NCBI RefSeq assembly: GCF_000292525.1 | Contig: NZ_AEYF01000003.1 | Coordinates: 62,001-126,000, forward strand | Direction: 5' to 3' | Length of the DNA: 64,000 nucleotides | From: Rhizobium sp. CCGE 510 | Lineage (GTDB): Bacteria; Pseudomonadota; Alphaproteobacteria; Rhizobiales; Rhizobiaceae | In this document: in pieces, positions 7,847-16,563 of the stretch | How the letters are laid out: every line of letters starts with the position of its first letter | Numbering within the stretch: position 1 is the first letter of the stretch | Program-made: the position numbers and the translations under genes | Notes under the pieces: generated by a model | What the model saw: the letters and a program-made list of their open reading frames with translations, nothing else | Databases searched by the model: none | Told to the model about the DNA's origin: nothing

Positions 7847-8821
7847 TCAGGCGAACAACACGCCCTGCAGGAAGGCGTTGTTCATGGTGAGGTTGCCGGC
7901 AAAGCCCATCAGCTGGACGAAGGCATCCTGGTTGGTGTTCATGCGTTCATCGCCGATCGGCGCCATGTCACGGTCGCGGTGCGGGCGGTAGAACAGGTAT
8001 TTGGTGTTCAGGAAGAACATCTGGTTGAGCGGCGCGCCGCCGCCGAAGCCGCCGTCGAAGATCACGTCGGCGCCCATGTATTGCAGCGACTGGAAGCCGG
8101 CCATGCCCTTGTCCGCCGAGGTGATGCGCTGGATTGCCTGCAGCGATTCCCAGTAGAGGCGGAAGAAGTTGTTGTCGGCGACGACGAGATCGGGCGCGTC
8201 GGAGCCGCGCACGCAGGACATATAGAGCCGGTTCATATAGCTCTGGATGTTGGCATTGGTGGCGGCGGCACCACCATCGGCCGAGGCCGAGAATTTCTGG
8301 TTGCGCCAGAAACCCCAGGTGGCGCGCGAAATGCCGCCGACGGTGCCGGAGGTCGGCGAGGTCGAGATCAGCAGCTGCAGGCCGCCGATCTGCCGCCCGC
8401 CATCGGCCGTGCCGTCGGAATAGCAGTCAAGCGCGATGTTGTTTTTCAATGTGGTTTCGGCATTCTCGATGCGCTGCTCGAGCAGGTCGAGGATCGCATC
8501 CTCGCCGGAGTTCTGCAGCTGTTCGAGGCCGGACATGGAGACGGCGACCGCGGCCTGCTTCAGATCGTATTCGGCCGCGGTGATGACGTCGGAGGGCTGG
8601 ACGTTGAGGATATCGTAGCCGGAATAGCGCTTGAAGGTGCTGTTTTCCTGGTACTGCAACTCCTGGACGATAGTGCGGCCGCCGGAGATCGGCTTCTTGC
8701 GGCCGCGGCTGTTCAAACGGTTGAGAAGGCCGTTGTTCTTCGTCACGTCGTCGGCGACCGTGCCGCTGCGGTTGCGCAGCGTGGTGGTGACGATTTCAGA
8801 GAGGTTGGGCGAAATGGGCAT
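7847..8821 (-). CDS. phage major capsid protein
   Basis: A 324-residue protein. Segments such as VTKNNGLLNRLNSRGRK, SGGRTIVQEL, DVITAAEYDLKQAAVAV and ENAETTLKNNIALDCYSDG match HK97-fold coat proteins that lack a cleaved N-terminus and use a separate scaffold. Residues 205-290 (DLVVADNNFFRLYWESLQ, GADVIFDGGF, NTKYLFYRPHRDRDM) form the usual C-terminal axial domain. The gene directly follows the scaffold gene (32-base gap) and precedes the decoration-like gene, the standard order of tailed-phage head genes. Confidence 0.85.
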   Translation of the reverse strand: MPISPNLSEIVTTTLRNRSGTVADDVTKNNGLLNRLNSRGRKKPISGGRTIVQELQYQENSTFKRYSGYDILNVQPSDVITAAEYDLKQAAVAVSMSGLEQLQNSGEDAILDLLEQRIENAETTLKNNIALDCYSDGTADGGRQIGGLQLLISTSPTSGTVGGISRATWGFWRNQKFSASADGGAAATNANIQSYMNRLYMSCVRGSDAPDLVVADNNFFRLYWESLQAIQRITSADKGMAGFQSLQYMGADVIFDGGFGGGAPLNQMFFLNTKYLFYRPHRDRDMAPIGDERMNTNQDAFVQLMGFAGNLTMNNAFLQGVLFA

Positions 8822-8853
8822 CGATCATTCCTTTGCTCAGACTTGGCCTTTGA

Positions 8854-9921
8854 TCAGACTTGGCCGCGCGAAAAACGCATGGCGTCGCGCAGCGAGTCTC
8901 GGATGGAGGTGGGCTGGCCTCTTGCCGCATCGCGGGTCGGGCCCGGTGCGGAGGAGCCAGAGATGGATCGCGAGGCGCGGCGGGCTTGATCTGCCGCTGC
9001 TGCCCTCTGGGCTTGGAATTGTGGGACGGGCGCCTGCGCAGTCTGGCTGATCAACTGCTGGCGAATGTCCGGGCGCATCCAGCATGCGGCGTCGTAGGCG
9101 TCCTGGAGTGACGTTGCCCGCCCTGCGTTGACGAGGGCGATCATGTCGTCAAGCACGTCGTCGGCGTGCGCGTTTGCCGGGTCGGAAAGGAAGGCATCGA
9201 CTTGAGTTTCGGTGTCTCTTTTCCGCAAAACATGTTCGACCGTGGCCTCGACATTGATGGATCGAGGCTGCGGCCCTGCCTGTTGTGATAGGGCCTGCTG
9301 CTGGCGCTGCAGGATCTCTCCCGTCTGACCATTGACCAGGGCGTGAAGGTTGACCCCGGCCATTCTGGCGACGTGAACGACGGTGTTGACGGGATCGTGG
9401 ATCAGCGCCTTCTCCCAGTCGATCGCCCGACGCATGACATCGGCATGGGTCATGCCGGCCTGGCGGACGATCGGGGTGAATTCCTCCAGCCCCTTGTAAT
9501 CCTGCAGGACGCGGAAGCCGTTATCGACCTCCTGTTCGCGCTTGGCGATTGCCGCCTGCACTTCCCCGGGAAGGCTGCCGAATTGCGCCTTGGCTTCCGC
9601 CGACCAGCCGGGCGGAACCCGGCTGCCGATGGCTGCCGGCTGTTCGCGGCTCTGCATCTGCAACGTCTGCTGCTGTGCGGACGTCGCATTTGCCGCGGGC
9701 GCCTGCCCTGCCCGCTGAGCGGCGGCGGCCTGCTCCTGCCCCTTGGCCATGAAGCGGCCGTTTTCGCCGTCGCGCGGCTGGGCCGAGATCTCGCCCGGCC
9801 CCTGGCCTTCGACCGTGTCGATCGCCGCTTTCAAACTGTCGCGGATGCTGACGGGCTTATCATCGAACGCACCAAAATCTTCGCTGCCGTTGCCGGCCTC
9901 GTTCAGGTCTTCCATATCCAT
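8854..9921 (-). CDS. phage scaffolding protein
   Basis: A 355-residue acidic, Gln/Ala-rich, mainly helical protein placed just before the capsid gene. Low-complexity AAAAQRAGQAPAAN is followed by PPGWSAEAKAQFGSLPGEVQ and AIAKREQEVDNGFRVLQDYKG, which occur in known rhizobial and podophage scaffolds. The N-terminal segment VSIRDSLKAAID (residues about 24-35) returns near the C-terminus as TSIRDSLRDAMRF. Basic C-terminal helices fit coat binding as in P22. The role is well supported by order; the exact family was not checked. Confidence 0.75.
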   Translation of the reverse strand: MDMEDLNEAGNGSEDFGAFDDKPVSIRDSLKAAIDTVEGQGPGEISAQPRDGENGRFMAKGQEQAAAAQRAGQAPAANATSAQQQTLQMQSREQPAAIGSRVPPGWSAEAKAQFGSLPGEVQAAIAKREQEVDNGFRVLQDYKGLEEFTPIVRQAGMTHADVMRRAIDWEKALIHDPVNTVVHVARMAGVNLHALVNGQTGEILQRQQQALSQQAGPQPRSINVEATVEHVLRKRDTETQVDAFLSDPANAHADDVLDDMIALVNAGRATSLQDAYDAACWMRPDIRQQLISQTAQAPVPQFQAQRAAAADQARRASRSISGSSAPGPTRDAARGQPTSIRDSLRDAMRFSRGQV

Positions 9922-10009
9922 TGGGAAATTTCCTATGTCGGGGATTGATGCCCGTGAGAGCTTTTATGCATGTCGTTATCCCCAGCTGCACACTTCCGGG
10001 CGACCTGCA

Positions 10010-10321
10010 TTAGGCGTTGTACTCGGCGTAAACGCGCCGCAATTCGTTGCGGATCGCCATTCGATCCGTCTTCGGCTTGTCGATCGGCTGCGGTTTTTCG
10101 TTGCCGATCTCGATCACCCCGGCCGCGCGGTACTCGGAACGCAGCCTGGCTTTCGAGGTGTAATGCTGACCGTCATGCATCGAGCGGATGTCGATGCTGT
10201 CGCTGACGAAATGCGGCGCGGGCAGATGCGACTGCGCGGGGTTTTGCGCCGGCAGGCAATCGTGCGGCCATTGGTCGAGCTGGTGCCAGCCGCCGCAGAC
10301 GCGGCAATAGCGTTCTCTCAT
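10010..10321 (-). CDS. small zinc-knuckle-like phage protein
   Basis: A 103-residue protein from ATG 10321, with GGGAG upstream; the longer frame overlaps the portal gene. The start MRERYCRVCGGWHQ continues to WPHDC, giving CxxC..H..HxC ligands that could bind zinc. The rest is basic (SKARLRSEYRAAGV, KTDRMAIRNELRRVYAEY). It lies between portal and scaffold genes. Small proteins of this kind are common in rhizobial prophages, often unnamed. No function is assigned. Confidence 0.6.
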   Translation of the reverse strand: MRERYCRVCGGWHQLDQWPHDCLPAQNPAQSHLPAPHFVSDSIDIRSMHDGQHYTSKARLRSEYRAAGVIEIGNEKPQPIDKPKTDRMAIRNELRRVYAEYNA

Positions 10322-10340
10322 GCTGTTGCTCCCGGCAAAC

Positions 10341-12440
10341 CTATTGATAGGGGGATTGGGCGGCGCGCATCCGATCGATCGCTTGCGCCGCCATCTCATT
10401 ACGAGCGTGCTCCACCGTGGCGCGATGTTCGATCTCGGCCTCGGCGACACTGAGCTCGGCTCTGCGCTGTTCCGCACCGGCCTTCACCTCTGCGGTCTTC
10501 AACTTCAGCATCTCGCCGGGCGAAGGCTGCGGCTCCGGTTTCGGTGCGCTTGCTGCCTGGGAAAGCTGGGCTCCCACCTGCTCCAGCGTGCTTTCGAGCT
10601 GGCGGCCGGCCCGGAAGCCGCGGGCGGCAAAGAGCAGCGTCTCGACCATCACCGGCACCAGCATCGGCGACTGCTGCGCCATGGCGCCGGCCTGCTGCAT
10701 GAAGCCGCCGACCATCTGGACGAATTCCATCCGGCGCTGCTTTTCGGCGTCCTCGTCGGGCTCGATGGTCGAATCCGTCTCGATCTCGATCTGGAAGCCG
10801 CGAATGCTGTCATTGCGCAAGAGCTGCATCACCTCGTCGATCGTCGGCTGTTGCATCATCTGCTGCAGCTGCGGCGGCATTTCGGGTGGCGCCATTCCTG
10901 GGGACGACTGGGCTGGCTGGCCGGTCTGCTCAGCCCGCATGGCCGCCTGCTGTGCCGCCATCTGCATCTGTTGCATCTGCATTTCGACCTGCTGTTTCTG
11001 AGCCATCGTCGGCAGCCGAATGCCGCTCACCAGCATCAGCGTTTCCGGCTGGAACTGGTCGCAGATGATTTCGCCGGCAAGGCGGATGATGTCGCGGGCA
11101 AAGCGGGCCAGTTCGGCCTGGCGATCGCGGATGCGGATCGAGCCCCACTGGCTCTTGATGCGCTGCGCCGTCGCCGTCTCCGACGCCTGGGTGTCGCCGC
11201 GCACGATGTCGGAGATGCCGGTGATCTGGTAGACATCCTCGATCAGCTGCTTGCGGGCCGTCATGCAGGCAATCAGAACCTTCTGCACCTCGTCGATCGG
11301 CAGCGTCACGATGGCTTTCGAGCCGCCCTTGTCGGTAAAGGCCGCCCATTCCGGGATCGGCACCATGACCATGTCGTTCTCAGGCCGCATCGCCTTCTCG
11401 ATCGCCGGCGAGATCGCGCCGTCGCCGGAGGGATAAAACACCTTCAGGCGCAGCTGATCGGTCAGCTTGTTGATGCGCTTTGTGAGAAGATCGATCTCGT
11501 CGCATTGCTGCTGGTAATAGACATAGTCGGGAACCGGGATCAGCGAGCTCGTCGACATCGTGCCATAGGCCGGGCGCGGGCAAGGCCAGAAATGGGTCAG
11601 GTCCAGCGGCGGTTCCGAAACTTCCAATGCCACCGGCGCGCCGTCGGCGATCCAGACGGTATAGTTTTCGCTCTTGCACCAGATCTCCCAGACATGGGTC
11701 TTGCCCTCATTCTCCAGGCGCTCCGCCTGGCTGGCGCCCCTATTGCCGGCCGTGCCTTCCGCTGCCCGCGATGCCATGGCCTCAGCGCCGAAGCGCTTTT
11801 CCATCTCCTCGTCGGTCATCGGAACGCGCCTGGCCACCCAGGTCACGTCCTTCCAGCGCCGCGCCGGCGAGTGCAGGAAATCCGACCAGTGGACGTAATC
11901 GATGCACACACGCTCGTCGCTGATCGCTTCCGGCTGAGCACCGCCCATCTCGCCGGGGAAACCGTCCGCCGCCGGGTCCGAGGGCTGGACACCCATATCG
12001 AGCGGCTCGAAATCCGCTTCGTAGCGCAGCCACACCGTGCCGCGGGCGCAGAGCAGGAAATCGTCGCGCACCGCCCGCATGATCGAGTCGATATCGGCCT
12101 CATCGCCGGTATAGGCAAGATTGCGCTCGACCAGCTCCGAGGCGATGCGCGCCACCGGCTGCGCGTCCTTGAAGCGGCGCTCGACGACCGGCTGCGGCAC
12201 CCGGGCATAGACGGCCGGCTGCAGCACCGAGGTATTGGCCCAGAGCATCGGAAACCGGCGCTTGGCGGCGCTCGTCTGGTCGGACTGCTGGTCGAGATAG
12301 ATCTTCTCGATCTTGACGCAGCGGTCGTGCCAGGATTTGAAATAGCGCTGGGCGCGCTCGAGCTCTTGCTGCCAATGGGCGCCGACCTTGGCCGGATCCC
12401 AGCGCTGGCCGCTCTCTGAAGCCGTTATCTCGTCTTCCAT
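10341..12440 (-). CDS. phage portal protein (P22-like)
   Basis: A 699-residue protein of the size of P22-type portals. The N-terminus carries EQ/RAQRYFKSWHDRCVKIEKIYLD and RRFPMLWANTSVLQPAVYAR, typical of this family. The centre has YYQQQCDEIDLLTKRINKLTDQ. The C-terminal third is a long Gln/Met-rich helix (QQVEMQMQQMQMAAQQAAM) that suits the barrel extension. ATG 12440 overlaps the terminase stop as TGATG; a TTG one codon earlier is less likely. The portal forms the dodecameric DNA port that docks the terminase. Confidence 0.85.
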   Translation of the reverse strand: MEDEITASESGQRWDPAKVGAHWQQELERAQRYFKSWHDRCVKIEKIYLDQQSDQTSAAKRRFPMLWANTSVLQPAVYARVPQPVVERRFKDAQPVARIASELVERNLAYTGDEADIDSIMRAVRDDFLLCARGTVWLRYEADFEPLDMGVQPSDPAADGFPGEMGGAQPEAISDERVCIDYVHWSDFLHSPARRWKDVTWVARRVPMTDEEMEKRFGAEAMASRAAEGTAGNRGASQAERLENEGKTHVWEIWCKSENYTVWIADGAPVALEVSEPPLDLTHFWPCPRPAYGTMSTSSLIPVPDYVYYQQQCDEIDLLTKRINKLTDQLRLKVFYPSGDGAISPAIEKAMRPENDMVMVPIPEWAAFTDKGGSKAIVTLPIDEVQKVLIACMTARKQLIEDVYQITGISDIVRGDTQASETATAQRIKSQWGSIRIRDRQAELARFARDIIRLAGEIICDQFQPETLMLVSGIRLPTMAQKQQVEMQMQQMQMAAQQAAMRAEQTGQPAQSSPGMAPPEMPPQLQQMMQQPTIDEVMQLLRNDSIRGFQIEIETDSTIEPDEDAEKQRRMEFVQMVGGFMQQAGAMAQQSPMLVPVMVETLLFAARGFRAGRQLESTLEQVGAQLSQAASAPKPEPQPSPGEMLKLKTAEVKAGAEQRRAELSVAEAEIEHRATVEHARNEMAAQAIDRMRAAQSPYQ

Positions 12441-14011
12441 CAAACACGCTCGCTTTGGGTGGGGGTGGAATCGGCAAATTCGTTGAAAGTCATCGTCTGG
12501 AATGTCGGCAGCGACTTACGCTCCGGCTTCAGCGGTTCGGGCGCCAGTCCGGTGAAGATGATCGCCAGGCCGCCGAAAGCATCGGCGCCGTGCGATGCCC
12601 AATTGTGCAGCGGCTCGTCGCGGAAGACGCTTAGATCCTCGTCCCAGTCCTTGCGGTAATTGCGCAGGCACTTGATGCCCTCGATGCAGCCGGCCTGATC
12701 GAACTCGATCCTGGCCAGCATGCGCCGGGTGGCGTTGATGCGGTCATGCACATAGGCGCGCTCGACCTTGCGCACCGTGCCGAGACCGCGCGCCCTCACC
12801 TCTTTCAGCATGACTTCGATGCGGGTCATGCCGCCGCGTGTCCACTCGCGCACCTTGATGTCATGCGGCATGTTGTGGACACCGTAGATATAGCCGTGCT
12901 CGTTTGCGCGCCGCTCCAGCTCGTCGAGCATGCCGTCCATGCCGCTGCCGGTATGCTCGAAATAACCGATCATCCGGACCCGGCCGGGCAGCACCTGAAA
13001 CAGCCACACGCTGTTGGCATCGTCCATGCCGATGTCGGAAATGGTGTGGACCGGATAGCCTTCGACATGCTGGAAAACCCCGATGCGCTCCTCGGCGTCG
13101 GCGACCGCCATCTGCTCGGCATAATAGGCGCCTTCGACACTCGCCTCGAAGGCCTCGGCCGATGTCGAGGGATATTCGCGCTTCATGTCGCCGAGCTGGG
13201 TTTCGGCCTTCTTGACGTACCAGGCCTTCTGCCCCTCGGTCAGGGTGATGCCCTGGTCCGCCAGATTACGAAAATATTTGGCGAAAGCATCGCTGACAAT
13301 GACGCCTTGAGGCGTGATCGCATATTGCGGCTCCTTCCACCACGGGAAGAAATGGAACTTGAAGTCCAGTTCGGTCAGCTCTAGCGCTTGCCGCTGCTTG
13401 ACCTTGGCATCCTCGCAGAGCGTATAGAAATGCCCTTCCTGGCCTTCCGCCGTGCTTTCGATGAACACCAGCTGGCCGGCCTGCACCGTATTCAGCGCGC
13501 CGGTGCGCACTTCCCGCGCCTTGTCGGGATATTTGGCGCACAGCTTTCCATATTCGGAAATATGCAGATATTGCAGCGTGCCCGAGCGCAGCGACGTGCC
13601 GACGCGGATGCTCGAATTGTTGGCAAGCAGCAGTTCGGCCTGGTTGCCCCTGACGACGGGCACGGCGTTGCGGATACCATCCGGAAGATTGTCGTAAGGG
13701 TATTTGACCTTGTCCCTGAAGATCGTCTGTACGTCGCCGAGCGTATGGGCGATGGTGCCGGCCCTGATATCCCGGTTGAAGACGCAGGCGTCGAGCATGA
13801 AGATCTGGATGAAGGTGGTCAGACCGAGCTGGCGGGCCTTCAGCAGCACGTTGAGATAATGCATCTCTTCGAAAAACGTCATCTGCGTCCAGTTCATCTC
13901 GAACCTGACGCGCCGGCCCGACTTGTCGGTGATCCAGTAGAGATTGTTCAGACGCCAGCGCCAGTCGGAAAACTGGTCAACCGCCGTTTGGAAGTCCGCG
14001 GGTTTTGCCAT
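12440..14011 (-). CDS. terL: phage terminase large subunit
   Basis: A 523-residue DNA-packaging motor. Residues 58-66 read KARQLGLTT, a deviant Walker A in which the basic residue sits early, as in many Sf6-like terminases. Residues near 148-154 (LHISEYG) take the Walker B place, and 184-190 (IESTAEG) is the coupling motif. The nuclease domain starts at DIGMDD (326) with D384 and ends at SHGADAF (473-479). It overlaps the small subunit by 35 bases and the portal by one. The complete length and motifs suggest it is intact. Confidence 0.9.
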   Translation of the reverse strand: MAKPADFQTAVDQFSDWRWRLNNLYWITDKSGRRVRFEMNWTQMTFFEEMHYLNVLLKARQLGLTTFIQIFMLDACVFNRDIRAGTIAHTLGDVQTIFRDKVKYPYDNLPDGIRNAVPVVRGNQAELLLANNSSIRVGTSLRSGTLQYLHISEYGKLCAKYPDKAREVRTGALNTVQAGQLVFIESTAEGQEGHFYTLCEDAKVKQRQALELTELDFKFHFFPWWKEPQYAITPQGVIVSDAFAKYFRNLADQGITLTEGQKAWYVKKAETQLGDMKREYPSTSAEAFEASVEGAYYAEQMAVADAEERIGVFQHVEGYPVHTISDIGMDDANSVWLFQVLPGRVRMIGYFEHTGSGMDGMLDELERRANEHGYIYGVHNMPHDIKVREWTRGGMTRIEVMLKEVRARGLGTVRKVERAYVHDRINATRRMLARIEFDQAGCIEGIKCLRNYRKDWDEDLSVFRDEPLHNWASHGADAFGGLAIIFTGLAPEPLKPERKSLPTFQTMTFNEFADSTPTQSERV

Positions 14012-14447
14012 TGATATCTTCCAGCAATTGCGAGACTTCGCCGGTCACGCCCTGTTCGGGCTCGATCTTCGAACCGTATTTCTTCGGCTTCAGCTTCTCG
14101 GCGACCCATTGGCGGGTGGCGATGCGCAGCTGCGATCGGCGGATCGCCTCGCCATTCTCCTGCCAGCCGGTGGTCTCGCCGCTAGCGTTCTTCTTTTCGA
14201 TCCAGTCGTTGCTGCGGTCGTCGGCGATCTCGACCAGCTCGTCGACGAAGCCGTCGGCGAGTATCTCGCGCGCCAGCGCATAGCGCGCCCGAAACGCCGC
14301 CTTGCCGTCATCGGCGAGCCAGGAGAGCACCGTCGATTTGGCCGGCATGTCCTCATCCCGGCAGATCGACCGCAGGCTTTCCCGGTCGGCGATGCGCTCG
14401 CAGATCTTCTCGGCCAGCGCCTGGGTGAACTTCGTCGGTCTGACCAT
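13977..14447 (-). CDS. terS: phage terminase small subunit (Sf6 gp1-like)
   Basis: A 156-residue DNA-recognition subunit. It opens RPTKFTQALAEKICERIADRESLRSICRD with PAKSTVLSWLADD as the helix-turn-helix. It continues FRARYALAREILADGFVDELVEIADD and QLRIATRQWVAEKLKPKKYGSKIE. This order and wording closely follow the Sf6 small terminase. It binds phage DNA at the packaging site and feeds it to the large subunit encoded next. It has 20 bases between its start and the spike-base gene end. Confidence 0.85.
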   Translation of the reverse strand: MVRPTKFTQALAEKICERIADRESLRSICRDEDMPAKSTVLSWLADDGKAAFRARYALAREILADGFVDELVEIADDRSNDWIEKKNASGETTGWQENGEAIRRSQLRIATRQWVAEKLKPKKYGSKIEPEQGVTGEVSQLLEDINGKTRGLPNGG

Positions 14448-14467
14448 GGGATCTGCTTCTGAGAGGC

Positions 14468-14704
14468 TCAGAACAATGCAATGATGTTCGACGCCGTCGT
14501 CCCGGTCAGCGCCACGATCGCCGCATGCACCGGCAGGATCGTCCCGGCCGGCACGCTCTTGAAGATCACCGGATCCATATCCCGCCGCGGCGCAATCGCC
14601 ACATCGCCGGCCGTGCCGATATAAAGCGCCCGCGCGCCGACAATCGCACTGTCATTCGGAGTTACCGCTGCTGCCCGCGAGGCCGGAGCAATCGAAGGGT
14701 CCAT
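14468..14704 (-). CDS. spike-base-like protein (RCAP_rcc01079 family)
   Basis: A 78-residue protein with VTPNDSAIVGARALYIGTAGDVAI, a V/F-rich middle, and TILPVHAAIVALTGTTASNIIALF at the end. This pattern recalls the small spike-base protein family named after Rhodobacter capsulatus gene rcc01079, seen in gene transfer agents and many alphaproteobacterial prophages. Here it is the first gene of the leftward late operon, just before the small terminase; GGAGA lies before ATG 14704. It is shorter than usual, about 78 instead of 90-100 residues. Confidence 0.65.
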   Translation of the reverse strand: MDPSIAPASRAAAVTPNDSAIVGARALYIGTAGDVAIAPRRDMDPVIFKSVPAGTILPVHAAIVALTGTTASNIIALF

Positions 14705-14852
14705 GGTGGTTCTCCTTGTCAGGGGTGGATGTCCATGCCGACGCGGCTCGATCCCGATGTGATCGGAGATGAGAGGTCAGGGGAAGAGGCTGGCGGGATC
14801 AACGATGATCCGAGGAAGCGCGACACCGACTTGATCGTCGACAATCCCTAGG

Positions 14853-14928
14853 GATTCAAATTTCGCAACTTGGATTTACGGTAGTCTTAAATGATCGGCC
14901 GGGGGGTGATCAAGGGCTGATTGTGGGT
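14853..14928. repeat. 76-bp direct repeat, copy A
   Basis: Begins GATTCAAATTTCGCAACTTG and ends GGGCTGATTGTGGGT. It aligns without gaps to 15107-15182 with six mismatches. It lies just outside the first phage late gene and flanks a mosaic palindrome. Confidence 0.9.
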
Positions 14929-14946
14929 GTCAGTCAGTCTAGATTC

Positions 14947-15093
14947 TGCCCCTCGCCCTAACCCTCTCCCCGTAAACGGGGCGAAACGGGGAGAGGGGAC
15001 GTGCCCTGCGAGAGGTTGAGGCGAATTGAGAGGCTGCGACTTGCCGCCTTCGCCCCGTTCACGGGAAGAAGGTGCCGGCAGGCGGATGAGGCG
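14947..15093. repeat. mosaic palindrome between the two direct repeats
   Basis: Starts GCCCCTCGCCCTAACCCTC, has CTCCCCGTAAACGGGGCG and GTTCACGGGAAGAAGG arms, and ends GGCGGATGAGGCGC. Same family as the element at 6841-6982. Confidence 0.85.
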
Positions 15094-15106
15094 CCTGCGC
15101 CGACCT

Positions 15107-15182
15107 GATTCAAATTTCGCAGCTTGGATTTACGGTAGTCTTAACTGATGCGTCAGGGGGTGATCAAGGGCTGATTGTGGGT
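15107..15182. repeat. 76-bp direct repeat, copy B
   Basis: About 92 percent identical to 14853-14928, 254 bases further on, in the same orientation. Confidence 0.9.
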
Positions 15183-15264
15183 CTCACGCCAACTTCAAAT
15201 CAAGCCTGTGCAATCACGAATACCATCCGCTGTCACGGCAAGTTTGGCAAAACGTACTCGCCAA

Positions 15265-15356
15265 TCTCCGTCATCCCAGGCACTTGTGCCGAGGATCCAT
15301 GCCCGCTCCTGATGGAGACCAGAGTGGATCCTCGGGTCAAGCCCGAGGAAGACGGA
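15265..15356. repeat. second palindromic family (GATCCTCGGGTCAAGCC type)
   Basis: Reads CCAATCTCCGTCATCCCAGG, a central GGATCCATGCCCGC, then GATCCTCGGGTCAAGCCCGA and GGACGGAG. Five full or partial copies occur in the window. The rest of the 14705-15440 gap holds no gene I can support. Confidence 0.8.
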
Positions 15357-15440
15357 GCAAGGGGTTAGCTACCGGCAGAACCTCACCCGCTTTGCCAAGC
15401 TCCAGCTCCGGCGTACAATTGCCAGCCTGTCGGTCAAACG

Positions 15441-16298
15441 GTGGAGGCGTCAGTGAAAACCGCGAGACTTTTACTTTGCCTTATCGCTTGTCTTGACATC
15501 ACGCTCCCCGAAAACCGGGCCGATGCCGACGAATTGGTGCGGTTTGAAAGTGTTCCCGTCAAGCTGAGCCCCTTCCGGATACGCAAGGCTGGCGAACAAG
15601 GAGAAATTCTTTCGCAACCGCAAGGCACACCATTGCTGGGCTATTTATCCCGCCCCAAGGGTCAAGGCCCCTTCCCGGCCATCGTCATCATGCATGGATG
15701 CGATGGCCTGCGTTTGAGCATCAAAGACCTTTGGCCGAAACGGCTGGTCTCCTGGGGTTACGTCGTGCTGGTCGTCGACAGCTTCACCACCCGCAATATC
15801 AGGGACACCTGCCAAAGCACTCTCCCCGACCGGGTCTTCGACGCCTATGGCGCTTTGGATTTCTTATCGAAATCGAGCTTTGTCGACGCCGAGCGCGTCG
15901 CGCTGATGGGATTTTCGGCGGGCGGCACCACGGTGCTGGAGGGAACGAAAATCGAAGGTAACGAACAGCTGATGGATCATAAATTCAGGGCGGCGGTTGC
16001 CTATTATCCGGTCTGCGCAGCCAGTCAGGGCGATGCGACAGTGCCGATCCTGATTTTGATCGGCGACCGAGACAATTGGAGCCCAACGGAACCATGCCGG
16101 AAGAGGCTTGCCAATCTAAGTGACGATAGTCCGCCGATCGAGCTGAATATCTACAAGGGTACCTATCACGATTTCGATGCCCCGGAGTTCCCGGTGGGAC
16201 GAAGGGTGTTGGGGCATATCGAGAAATACGATCCCGACGCCGCAGTAAAATCCATCCGCAGCGTTTACGCGTTCCTTCGAAAGTCCCTCGCGAACTAA
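15441..16298 (+). CDS. secreted dienelactone hydrolase-family protein
   Basis: A 285-residue alpha/beta hydrolase. GTG 15441 or GTG 15453 start a signal peptide (ARLLLCLIACLDITLP), so export is likely. Strand-loop VIMHGCDGL forms the oxyanion region. MGFSAGG gives nucleophile Ser159, LIGDRDNW the acid (Asp209 or 211), and GTYHDFD the His243. The family hydrolyses lactones or esters; this substrate is unknown. It stands alone between palindromic repeats, so it is probably transcribed singly. Confidence 0.8.
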   Translation: MEASVKTARLLLCLIACLDITLPENRADADELVRFESVPVKLSPFRIRKAGEQGEILSQPQGTPLLGYLSRPKGQGPFPAIVIMHGCDGLRLSIKDLWPKRLVSWGYVVLVVDSFTTRNIRDTCQSTLPDRVFDAYGALDFLSKSSFVDAERVALMGFSAGGTTVLEGTKIEGNEQLMDHKFRAAVAYYPVCAASQGDATVPILILIGDRDNWSPTEPCRKRLANLSDDSPPIELNIYKGTYHDFDAPEFPVGRRVLGHIEKYDPDAAVKSIRSVYAFLRKSLAN

Positions 16299-16351
16299 AG
16301 GGAAACCTCGGGACTTGGTGTGGTGATGCGCCAGCGGCGGGTGTGGCACCA

Positions 16352-16443
16352 ACACACCCCCAATCTCAGTCATTCCAGGCCTTGAGCCTGGAATCCATGG
16401 CCGCTGGGATGGATCCTCGGGTCAAGCCCGAGGAGGACGGAGG
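16352..16443. repeat. second palindromic family copy
   Basis: CCAATCTCAGTCATTCCAGG, GCCTTGAGCCTGGAATCCAT and GGATCCTCGGGTCAAGCCCG follow one another, giving two stem-loops. It fills most of the gap 16299-16563. Confidence 0.85.
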
Positions 16444-16563
16444 GTGGGGTGAGCCTGCGGTAAATCACGACGTATGGCGGAATATGAGCGCAATTACGCC
16501 TCGCGATCGCCCTCGCAGCACGCGCCGGCTGCCTGCCGGCCGCGCGCCCCTTTATCCCAAGAT

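Noticed and set aside
6992..8989. 665-codon open frame on the plus strand
   Set aside because: It is antisense to the capsid and decoration genes, Arg/Gly-rich, and has no domain. High GC makes long shadow frames common.
10320..12419. 699-codon open frame on the plus strand
   Set aside because: Antisense to the portal gene over its whole length; composition is that of a shadow frame.
1..14704. Gene transfer agent cluster
   Set aside because: The spike-base-like gene is GTA-linked, but terminase, portal and scaffold follow P22/Sf6-like phages, and a separate scaffold is not typical of the Rhodobacter-type agent.
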